Source of the DNA: Pseudoalteromonas luteoviolacea
Lineage (GTDB): Bacteria; Pseudomonadota; Gammaproteobacteria; Enterobacterales; Alteromonadaceae
Direction of reading: 5' to 3'
NCBI RefSeq assembly: GCF_001750165.1
Contig: NZ_CP015412.1
Location: 434,001 to 498,000, forward strand
DNA length: 64,000 nt
The notes below the pieces were generated by a model, which saw only the letters and a list, made by a program, of their open reading frames with translations, was not told the DNA's origin and ran no database searches. The stretch's first letter is position 1. Every line of letters starts with the position of its first letter. This document shows, one piece after another, positions 26,972 to 34,079 of this stretch. The position numbers were made by a program, and so were the translations under genes.

Positions 26972-28002
26972 GGCCTTGTTGAGCAAATATGCTCTTCCTA
27001 ACTGTCTTGTCATTTTTACTGATATTCAGGCATACCTAGCCTGTTCATCGTGTTGATCACCTTGGCTTTAATCATTACTTCTGTGTGTTGGCTGTTGAAG
27101 GTACGGCTTGTTAATTGGTCACCCGTAAGCTGTTTAAAACGATAAACGCCCGTTTCAGCCAGCGAACGCTCATGATAACCCGACTTTTCCTTCCAGTGTT
27201 TTAAACCAAATTGACGTATTAATATTATGGCACTGTTTCTCGGGTGACCTTTCTCCCAATATTGGGCATTTTCCCTTGGGGGGATCCGAGCTACGGCACC
27301 TTTGGCTGCAATTTCATCGTAGCAATCACGCGTATCATAAGCACCATCACCGGTGACTCTGTCAACATTTCGCCGTAGTGGCTGTAGTAAATCACCTAAC
27401 ACCTCACCATCCGATACATTCACCATTGATAGCTCTGCACTGACAATGTCATGACTGGCTGCATCTATCGCTAAATGCAACTTACGCCAAGTTCGACGCT
27501 TGCTGGTTCCGTGTTTTCGGGTATGCCATTCGCCATTACCATAAACTTTTAGGCCGGTGCTATCGACAACAATATCAATAAATCCCTGCGTGGTTGGCTT
27601 GGTTCGATATTGAACATCTAGTGTCTTTCCTCGCTTGCACAAACAGCTGTAACCAGGTGAATGAATAGGTGCATCCATTAAATTGAGGAGGGAATTAACG
27701 AACCCTTCAAGTGCTCGAAGTGGCAAATTAAAGACAGACCGAAGTGTCAGGCAAGTTTCAATTGCAAAGTCAGTATATTTATTTGAACGACCACGACCAC
27801 GCCCACCGTGTTTTTCTGTGGTTTGCCATTGTTGAATAGCGTCGTCGCTGAGCCAAATAGCAATATTACCACGTTGTATCAACGCTCGGTTATAGGCAGA
27901 CCAATTTTTAATTTTCTTTGTCATGGTGGGTCGAGTTGCGTTATGTTTTTTTGATCTGATCACGCAAAAGGTCAGAAGTTCAATTATTTAGGAAACAAGG
28001 CC
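26972..28002 (-). mobile_element. Complete IS5-family (IS903-like) insertion sequence, 1031 bp
   Basis: One transposase gene on the minus strand lies between imperfect terminal inverted repeats: left end GGCCTTGTTGAGCAAATA (26972-26989); the right end read inwards is GGCCTTGTTTCCTAAATA (28002-27985), 14 of 18 identical. The element is flanked by a perfect 9-bp direct repeat, TCTCACAGC. IS903-group elements begin GGCTTTGTTGAATAAAT and make 9-bp duplications, so ends, size and duplication agree. Intact ends and an identical target duplication suggest a fairly recent insertion. Confidence 0.95.
27016..27924 (-). CDS. IS5-family transposase
   Basis: 302 aa from the ATG at 27924; the frame extends 13 codons upstream to a GTG, but the family start (MxKxKxxNWxxYNxALIxRG) matches the chosen Met. 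DDE catalytic residues fall in VVDSTGLKVYG, VTGDGAYDT and SLAETGVYRFKQLTGD (the Y(2)R(3)E(6)K-type region of IS4/IS5 transposases). A basic patch precedes the first Asp region. No frameshift or internal stop; the element could be active. Confidence 0.93.
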   Translation of the reverse strand: MTKKIKNWSAYNRALIQRGNIAIWLSDDAIQQWQTTEKHGGRGRGRSNKYTDFAIETCLTLRSVFNLPLRALEGFVNSLLNLMDAPIHSPGYSCLCKRGKTLDVQYRTKPTTQGFIDIVVDSTGLKVYGNGEWHTRKHGTSKRRTWRKLHLAIDAASHDIVSAELSMVNVSDGEVLGDLLQPLRRNVDRVTGDGAYDTRDCYDEIAAKGAVARIPPRENAQYWEKGHPRNSAIILIRQFGLKHWKEKSGYHERSLAETGVYRFKQLTGDQLTSRTFNSQHTEVMIKAKVINTMNRLGMPEYQ

Positions 28003-28011
28003 TCTCACAGC
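28003..28011. repeat. Target-site duplication, right copy
   Basis: TCTCACAGC directly abutting the right end. With one copy removed, the target reads CTCACAGC-ATGA-GCTGTAGAG, a small imperfect hairpin followed further on by a T run, so the element appears to have landed in a hairpin. Confidence 0.93.
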
Positions 28012-28357
28012 ATGAGCTGTAGAGCGATTGATTATGTATAACTCCTTTTTTAGTTAGTTATGTTCTCTAAATAATTACATTGAGCTATTTTTGAATTGCC
28101 AAAAAAATAACCCTGAGTCCTTCATTACCTACAGTCTAATTTATTGGCCATTGACTTACAACAGCATATCTTTATCAAACATGAATATAACGTATTAGCC
28201 CTTCGTTTTTATGTAAGTCTTAATGTGCAACTGTACCCTAAAGTAATGGATTGTAAGTAATTGTTGAAGCTTATTTTTTTATATTTCTAAAGTGCTAAAG
28301 TTTATTTGCATTCGGATGGAAATAAATAAAGATTTAATTATTAGAAAGGAGATCATT

Positions 28358-29221
28358 GTGGCATACAGGCTAAATAAATTAATAAATATAGTAATGATAA
28401 TGGCAAGTTGCTCTGCAGCTTCAGTACTTGCTCAAGATATAACCCCAATGTCATGTTATTGGCAAATAGATAATCAAAATGAGGTTGGTACGTGGGAGAG
28501 CCAACTGTGCACTAACCCTCTTGATGGTAATGCTTCAGATGTACTTGTGACCAATAAAATAAATATACCTAGTCAAAATACATGTATTGTGACTTGGCAT
28601 GATGGCTATCGTACTGAACTAAAAGGGACGGTCAAAGTAGTGGGGGATCGGTCTTCTTGTTATGGCGGCTATGCTGCTTTTCAATCATCTCCAAGTGAAC
28701 GATTAGTTGACGGCGTTATTGAGCGCCGCTTAGATTGCCGTTGGACGAATACGGATAATGAAGCACATAAATTGACATGCGATGATGTACAGGGCCGCAC
28801 ATTAAACACGCTTATCGCAACTAAACTTCAAATTGCAGGTTCGAATAGCTGTATGATGAACTTCAATGAACATGCACTTGCCCTGTTCGAGGATGGTGTA
28901 GCGATTGTTGACAAAAAGCCTTCGCCAAATGCATGTGATGTTGGCCCGGTTTACTTTAGAGGTTACCCCAAACACCGTATTGTCGACGGATTTCAAGAGA
29001 CTTTACTCCAATGTTCATGGCGAAAAGTCAATGATAACATGCGGTTGAAGTATTGTAGTGATGTTGGTGAACTTGGTAAAGAAGTTACGGTTGTATTCGA
29101 AAGCAATGGTCAGCCTTTATCTTTAATTGATGCGGTAAACCGTCAACTACTGAATGGAGAAATTAGAGAGGATAAGACGCTTAACGCTATTAACCCGCCA
29201 ATTTATTATCGTGCTTATTAA
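28358..29221 (+). CDS. Exported protein with three tandem Cys/Trp repeats, function unknown
   Basis: I place the start at GTG 28358 (287 aa), six bases after AAAGGAG; an upstream GTG at 28292 lacks a ribosome site. A signal peptide (to about VLAQ) is followed by three similar units of ~85-90 residues. They open with CYWQIDNQNEVG, CRWTNTDNEAHK and CSWRKVNDNMR, each followed after ~10-20 residues by another Cys; units two and three are preceded by RLVDGVIERRLD and RIVDGFQETLLQ. Disulfide-linked repeats point to a secreted or periplasmic protein. No known family is recognised. Confidence 0.75.
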   Translation: MAYRLNKLINIVMIMASCSAASVLAQDITPMSCYWQIDNQNEVGTWESQLCTNPLDGNASDVLVTNKINIPSQNTCIVTWHDGYRTELKGTVKVVGDRSSCYGGYAAFQSSPSERLVDGVIERRLDCRWTNTDNEAHKLTCDDVQGRTLNTLIATKLQIAGSNSCMMNFNEHALALFEDGVAIVDKKPSPNACDVGPVYFRGYPKHRIVDGFQETLLQCSWRKVNDNMRLKYCSDVGELGKEVTVVFESNGQPLSLIDAVNRQLLNGEIREDKTLNAINPPIYYRAY

Positions 29222-29333
29222 GATGCACTGTTTCAAGTCGGTCATATACAAGGTATCGTCAAAGACAGTTCATTTATAAGAGAAGGGATAATCGATTTCT
29301 AAAGGCCTTAATACCTTGATAGAAGAGAGTTGT

Positions 29334-29360
29334 AAAAAGCGCATTGATATGCGCTTTTTT
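29334..29360. terminator. Bidirectional terminator
   Basis: AAAAAGCGCAT (29334-29344), loop TGAT, ATGCGCTTTTTT (29349-29360). It has an A-tract before and a T-tract after, so it can serve both the plus-strand repeat-protein gene and the convergent minus-strand gene. Confidence 0.9.
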
Positions 29361-29378
29361 ATTCAATTTCTTCGTGTG

Positions 29379-30155
29379 TTATTTGGCACTAGTGGCCAGT
29401 AACTCAGCTGGTTTTACTGAAGAAATGTTTGTAACTCTTAACTTCTCAGCGTCAATACCAACGTATGTATCAGTGTCATTACCAGGGACACACAAGAGTG
29501 TGGTTTGTGGGCCTGTGTCAAGAGTTGGTTGAGGGTACGTAACGCGCTTGATGGTATTGGTCGTCTTTGGTAATAAAGCTAAGCTCATACATCCAGCTAA
29601 CATTGGGAACTTCTTACCATTTTGCATATCCCAGCGCTCCATTGTAGCGATATGATTGCCCAGGTTGTTTGAGTTTTGAGTCGTTTGCAAGCTCCCATAT
29701 CCGTACATCATTGCTTCAAAAGATGTGCGGCCATAAATCTGTACCGAGCCATCATAAGGCTTGTTATCTACCATGTAGAAATGAACGTTACTGGACGGAA
29801 TTAAAACGTTAGCAGGAGAGTATAAGTTGACGTTCATCCATCCTGCGATCATTTGACTCATCTTTCCAGCAAAAAGGCCATTCCATTTGTATCTTACAAG
29901 GTGATTTCCGTTGTTTACTCCCTCTAATACACAGCTATTTTCACTATAGTTAATTCGACATTTTTTAGTGGTACCGTATTCATAGGCCATTTCAATATCG
30001 AAAGAATAGGCTTTTTGACCAGGTGCTGATGTTGGATTAGAGGGTTCACCAGCATCGTTTGTCGCTGCAAGCTGGAACGTAACTGTTTGTGCTTGGGCTG
30101 TCATCACGCAGCCTAGAAGCGTTGCAGCAATTGATAATGTACGTAAATTCATCAT
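29379..30155 (-). CDS. Exported protein of unknown function
   Basis: 258 aa with a clear signal peptide (MMNLRTLSIAATLLGCVMTAQAQ, cleaved after AQA). The mature part is beta-prone and Asn/Thr/Ser-rich, with four cysteines (two near residues 63-71, one in LAGCMSLALLP and one in TLLCVPGND) that may form two disulfides. No catalytic motif or membrane anchor. It sits among other exported proteins in an accessory stretch, convergent with the triplicated-repeat gene. Confidence 0.7.
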   Translation of the reverse strand: MMNLRTLSIAATLLGCVMTAQAQTVTFQLAATNDAGEPSNPTSAPGQKAYSFDIEMAYEYGTTKKCRINYSENSCVLEGVNNGNHLVRYKWNGLFAGKMSQMIAGWMNVNLYSPANVLIPSSNVHFYMVDNKPYDGSVQIYGRTSFEAMMYGYGSLQTTQNSNNLGNHIATMERWDMQNGKKFPMLAGCMSLALLPKTTNTIKRVTYPQPTLDTGPQTTLLCVPGNDTDTYVGIDAEKLRVTNISSVKPAELLATSAK

Positions 30156-30610
30156 ATTTCCTTGTTAGTTTTACAGTAATTTATGAGTGTTAATCGTCCT
30201 CACAAGCGCAAGTAAGTTATTCAGATTTAATTGCACTTAAAAGCGACTTTATGAAGCACATTAGACGCTTTAATTATTCTAAAATAAAGAAAAGTTACAA
30301 GCGTTACAAATATGTGTTTTTTTAACTTCAATCAATGTTTAATCTTATTTCTCAAGCTTAAAGATCTTAGCAGAGCATTGTTATGCCAGATTAATTATTG
30401 AACCCGTGAGCACTTGGTTTATGGATATTAAATTTCTTTTTTAAGAATGAGACCTTTTATTCTAAGTTCTATCTAAGTCAATTTTAGCTTTTAAGATTAT
30501 GTTTATATTGTGTTTTTATTTTTAAGGTGTAAGTGATTAACTTTTATTAATTATTTTTAATGGTAAATTATTATTTTAAATGGAATTTATTATGTCATTA
30601 TAGGAGTGGC
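30156..30610. other. Divergent promoter region between two exported-protein genes
   Basis: About 450 bp, very AT-rich, upstream of both the minus-strand unknown and the plus-strand fibrinogen-like gene. No coding or repeat signal; it must hold both promoters, not individually resolved. Confidence 0.5.
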
Positions 30611-30626
30611 AATATAAGGATGAAAT

Positions 30627-31673
30627 ATGATGAATAAAATAACAGCAATATTAGTGGCGAGTATATCCTGTGGTGCGTCTGCAAGCGCGCAGTGGGAGTT
30701 ATTTTCAGATACAAACTTAAATGGGGTGCTTGAGTCCTCTAATGCACATGTTCAAAAGTTAGATATGACGGTTTTGTCTAACACCTTTAGTGCAACAGAT
30801 CTTGTAGCAACAGAGTCTATTCTTATTCAAGGTGAGTTTGAACACCCAAATACGTTTGAACTAGGATCTGGCACCGTTCAACGTGTTCAATTTACTATCT
30901 CCAAAGACGGCAGACGTTTTTATTATCTTGGACAAGGTAGCTCGCAAGAGGGTTACCAAGGCACTTGGTATGGTCCAAATAACGATTCCGGTGACTTTAC
31001 ATTGGGACCAAAAGTAAACGTGGTTAAGGCTCCGGTAAGTTGTGCACAAATTCTCAGTGAAAATCCAGAGGCTGCCTCAGGCGTTTATTCAATTGATCCT
31101 GATGGTGAAGGGGTACATGATAGCTTTGACGCCTATTGTGACATGGATACCGATGAAGGCGGATGGACCTTAATAGGTACGTACGCGAGAACTGAGCCAG
31201 GTGGGAAAGAGCGTATCAGTGAATACAATCCTTTGCCTGGTGTAACGGCAACAGACCCAGCAACGGGATTATATCAAGGTTCACTCAGTGCATTTAGAGA
31301 TATCAGAGAGCAAGTTGCTTGTGACTTTGCAGGTTGTAAAAGCACTGCATATCAATCTTCTTTAAACGAAGCTGAATTAGATATGATCCGTTATACATGG
31401 GGCTATAAAGACCAACAAGAAAAGCAAGCGACAACGCCGTTACCTGATTGTCGTACAAGATATGTAGCAAATGGCACGACGTATACTAACTGTTTGATTA
31501 ACCCTGATCGCAACAACATGAATGTAATTGGTTGGCAGCGTGATGTGCATACAAGCCACCACGCATGTTGGTTAGGACATGGCTTATATTTACCTGCCGC
31601 TCAAGGTAGTGCACGTTGTAGCTATAATGCGCATGCAAATGGTACCAGATGGGGACTGCTATGGGTTAGATAG
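30627..31673 (+). CDS. Exported fibrinogen-like (YCD...GGW) domain protein
   Basis: 348 aa behind TAAGGA, with a signal peptide ending near GASASA. Residues ~20-130 form a beta-rich N-terminal domain with Asp/Asn-rich turns. From ~138 the sequence follows the start of a fibrinogen C-terminal domain: SCAQIL, SGVYSIDPDGEG, AYCDMDTDEGGWTLIG. The ending, with ACWLGHGLYLP, ARCSY and RWGLLWVR, is also typical. In animals and a few bacteria such domains bind acetylated or other glycans. Predicted to be a secreted carbohydrate-binding or adhesion protein. The domain is recognised with good confidence, the ligand is not. It is rare enough in Gammaproteobacteria to be noteworthy. Confidence 0.78.
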   Translation: MMNKITAILVASISCGASASAQWELFSDTNLNGVLESSNAHVQKLDMTVLSNTFSATDLVATESILIQGEFEHPNTFELGSGTVQRVQFTISKDGRRFYYLGQGSSQEGYQGTWYGPNNDSGDFTLGPKVNVVKAPVSCAQILSENPEAASGVYSIDPDGEGVHDSFDAYCDMDTDEGGWTLIGTYARTEPGGKERISEYNPLPGVTATDPATGLYQGSLSAFRDIREQVACDFAGCKSTAYQSSLNEAELDMIRYTWGYKDQQEKQATTPLPDCRTRYVANGTTYTNCLINPDRNNMNVIGWQRDVHTSHHACWLGHGLYLPAAQGSARCSYNAHANGTRWGLLWVR

Positions 31674-31690
31674 TAAAGCTCATATTCTCA

Positions 31691-31730
31691 ATGCGCAGTA
31701 TCAGAGTAAAATATAATACTGCGCATTTTA
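31691..31730. terminator. Bidirectional terminator
   Basis: Perfect 11-bp stem, ATGCGCAGTAT (31691-31701) and ATACTGCGCAT (31716-31726), followed by TTTTAAC; it lies between the convergent fibrinogen-like and carrier genes. Confidence 0.75.
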
Positions 31731-31737
31731 ACTAACG

Positions 31738-33045
31738 CTAAGCAATTGCCCTTTCCCGATTATTATCACTTTGTTGTTCTTTATACATAAAAAAACAGAG
31801 TGAGAAGAGCGTTAAAATGCAGCCGATAATGCCCGTAAAATAGCTCAATTCCCGTAAAAAAATATTCCAGTCAATTGTATGGTGATTTGCGCTCTGATAA
31901 ACCATGACGCCCACCGTGCCTAAATAACCAAATGAGTCTGCCAGATAGGTTAAAAAACCAACATTGGCAGGGCGATTAAATGTTGCTATCAGTCGCTCGA
32001 ATAATGAGGTGGTGAAAGGCACATAGGCTAAGTATAAACCGATGCCATTAAAGATCATCCAACTGATGGGGCCGATCTTATTGTGCTCATAGGCCAGCGA
32101 ACTTATCAGCGTGATAATAAAGCCGAGGCATATTAAAAGATGGTTAATTATCATGGCTGTATGATTATTTTTCACTAGCTTAAGTAGTGCAATGATGACT
32201 AAAACAACCAGTGCGATTGGCAGCTCTGTGAGCGTGAACAGGGCTGGTGCGCCACTTAGTCCTGTTGCTTGCCAAACATCAGCAGCAAAGCTATCACGCA
32301 AATCACGTAAAATCGTTAGCAGGATATAGCCAAAAATAAGCATGATGATACCCAAACCTAATAATTTGAGTAGCTCTTTACGACTAGTCTTATTCATTGG
32401 CACACGTTTGCAGCGCTGATCAATATCATCCTGATTAGGCGGCGGCAGTTTATCTAGCATCCAAACTGAAACACATAAAAAAGGTAAGAATAAAGAGGCT
32501 GTAACAAACGGCATCCAAATTTCACTCACGTGGTAATCTATCAACAAGATACTGGCCACTGTTTTTACTATGCCTGAGGCAAGTATAAAGCTAGTGCAAA
32601 GGCCTGCGGCGAGTATTTCGGTTACTCGACGACCTTCTAGATAACTGAATACGATGCCCCAGACCATACCCAATGGCAGGCCATTTAATAGCATAAACAC
32701 TGAATTCCATGGAGCAGGGAATATAGCAAATCCAAAAAGGGCAAACCAAGCAAACAGAACCAAAGCGAGGGTGGCCTTGGCACGGCCATGACTTTGAAGT
32801 TCCGAGATAACTTTAATTCCGATGAATTTAGAGAGCGCATAACCTAAAATTTGTGCAGTCAAATAGAGCGTTTTTAAAGATAAGCCTAACCAAGCTGCGT
32901 CCTGATACAGGCCGACTGCAACTGGCTTTCGAAAGCCGTACATGAATGCATAGGTACTGCACGCGGCAACAATGGCGAATAAGCAAAAAAAGAAAGTATT
33001 GGCACTCAATAGATTTTGAATCTGTTTGCCCAATTTGTAATACAT
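31738..33045 (-). CDS. MFS-like membrane carrier, DUF5690 family, putative organophosphate/phosphonate transporter
   Basis: 435 aa with about 12 hydrophobic segments. The first helix region AFMYGFRKPVAVG has the YxxRK pattern seen in DUF5690 proteins and, more distantly, in the organophosphate:phosphate antiporters GlpT/UhpT. It lies directly downstream of a PhnR-like regulator on the same strand, with an operator-like palindrome just before its start. Together with the divergent TonB receptor and the two phosphatases beyond it, this suggests inner-membrane uptake of a phosphorylated or phosphonate compound. The substrate is inference; the membrane-carrier nature is clear. Confidence 0.72.
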   Translation of the reverse strand: MYYKLGKQIQNLLSANTFFFCLFAIVAACSTYAFMYGFRKPVAVGLYQDAAWLGLSLKTLYLTAQILGYALSKFIGIKVISELQSHGRAKATLALVLFAWFALFGFAIFPAPWNSVFMLLNGLPLGMVWGIVFSYLEGRRVTEILAAGLCTSFILASGIVKTVASILLIDYHVSEIWMPFVTASLFLPFLCVSVWMLDKLPPPNQDDIDQRCKRVPMNKTSRKELLKLLGLGIIMLIFGYILLTILRDLRDSFAADVWQATGLSGAPALFTLTELPIALVVLVIIALLKLVKNNHTAMIINHLLICLGFIITLISSLAYEHNKIGPISWMIFNGIGLYLAYVPFTTSLFERLIATFNRPANVGFLTYLADSFGYLGTVGVMVYQSANHHTIDWNIFLRELSYFTGIIGCILTLFSLCFFMYKEQQSDNNRERAIA

Positions 33046-33062
33046 TTGACACTCATATTGGA

Positions 33063-33096
33063 ACGCATGAATTTGGTACGGACCAAATTCATGCGT
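33063..33096. promoter_or_regulatory. Operator-like palindrome upstream of the carrier gene (site 1)
   Basis: Perfect 15-bp arms ACGCATGAATTTGGT (33063-33077) and its complement (33082-33096) around ACGG. The core TTGGT-ACGG-ACCAA (33073-33086) matches two further sites at the regulator/receptor intergene. Position, 18 bp upstream of the carrier ATG, fits repression by the PhnR-like GntR protein. No T-tract, so not a terminator. Confidence 0.72.
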
Positions 33097-33157
33097 ATCT
33101 GAATTTGCATAAAGTTTAATTGGGCGATATTTCAGATTTTTTACAACGGCCTTATTG

Positions 33158-33871
33158 CTAAAAATGTAGCTTAGCTTTGTTCTCGATCATCAATGCATCA
33201 TGGCGCCAATATTCGCGGTCAAACTCGAATGCTGTTCCTTCTAGATCTCTCACTATTCGCGTTACTTTTAGCCCCAAAGCACCGTCATAGGTATTTAAAT
33301 ATTGTGCGATAGGGTTGAACAAACAGCATGATTCAACGGAAATGTCGTATAGGACGTTATGATGTTGATACGTATTTTTAAGCAGCACGCTAATAGACAA
33401 AGACAAGTCATGTTTATCAATATTAGGTAGGTGTTTATTACTAAAATTTAGCTCTTCTACCACAACAGCGCGACCATCTACTGAACGAACACGCAATATG
33501 CTTGTCAAGCTTGTTCGTCCATCTAATTCGAGTGCATTGGCTATTTCTTTACACGGTTTTTGCTTCTTTTGTTCAACTAACTTAGTGCTTGGTTGAAAGC
33601 CCTGAGCTGTCGTGTATTGTAAAAAAGAAGTATGTTGCATGGGGTCATACTTTAGCTTTCGAGGGCAAACATACCATCCACTTCGGTTCTTCCTGTAGAT
33701 TAATCCCATATTTTCAAGCTGGCCGAGTGCTTGCCTCAATGTAGAACGTGCAACATCATATTTGACACATAACTCTCGTTCTGAAGGCAAACTACCTGTT
33801 AATTTTTGTTCAACAATTTGTTGGCTAATAGCCTGTCTTACTTGGGCATAGGCAAAACTGGTGTCGCTCAT
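33158..33871 (-). CDS. GntR-family regulator with UTRA domain, PhnR-like
   Basis: 237 aa. Winged helix-turn-helix at residues ~8-70 (LPSERELCVKYDVARSTLRQAL), then a UTRA ligand-binding domain (~90-232). The linker NRSGWYVCPRKLKYDP and the C-terminal FDREYWRHDAL resemble regulators of phosphonate utilisation (PhnR type, HutC subfamily). HutC-type proteins bind palindromes such as TGGT-N4-ACCA; three copies of TTGGT-N4-ACCAA lie upstream of the carrier, of this gene and of the divergent TonB receptor. Likely an autoregulated repressor released by a phosphorylated or phosphonate ligand. The effector identity is inference. Confidence 0.85.
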   Translation of the reverse strand: MSDTSFAYAQVRQAISQQIVEQKLTGSLPSERELCVKYDVARSTLRQALGQLENMGLIYRKNRSGWYVCPRKLKYDPMQHTSFLQYTTAQGFQPSTKLVEQKKQKPCKEIANALELDGRTSLTSILRVRSVDGRAVVVEELNFSNKHLPNIDKHDLSLSISVLLKNTYQHHNVLYDISVESCCLFNPIAQYLNTYDGALGLKVTRIVRDLEGTAFEFDREYWRHDALMIENKAKLHF

Positions 33872-33960
33872 AGATGACTTATTCTTTGCAGTGTGCTGAT
33901 AAATTAATTGTTATCACATTACAACATACTTAACAAAATAGAAACTCATCTTAATAAATT

Positions 33961-33974
33961 TTGGTCCATACCAA
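33961..33974. promoter_or_regulatory. GntR operator, site 2
   Basis: TTGGTCCATACCAA, same half-sites and spacing as sites 1 and 3, 90 bp upstream of the regulator ATG in the divergent region. A nearby inverted repeat TTCTGTA/TACAGAA (33995-34023) is also present. Confidence 0.72.
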
Positions 33975-34047
33975 TTGTTTTTAAACTTACATATTTCTGT
34001 AAAGTCCCTGTAATGATACAGAACTAAGATTTGCCCCGTTCGTAATT

Positions 34048-34061
34048 TTGGTATGTACCAA
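34048..34061. promoter_or_regulatory. GntR operator, site 3
   Basis: TTGGTATGTACCAA, a near-perfect palindrome 19 bp upstream of the chosen TonB-receptor start at 34080. It contains an ATG (34053) in frame with the receptor, which is better read as part of the operator. Confidence 0.75.
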
Positions 34062-34079
34062 TCACTTTCGGGAATTATA

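Noticed and set aside
33063..33096. Terminator between regulator and carrier
   Set aside because: Long perfect arms but no T-tract on either strand; the core repeats at two other promoter positions, so an operator explains it better.
34053..34079. Upstream ATG start for the TonB receptor
   Set aside because: The ATG lies inside the TTGGT-N4-ACCAA operator, and the signal peptide begins properly at 34080.
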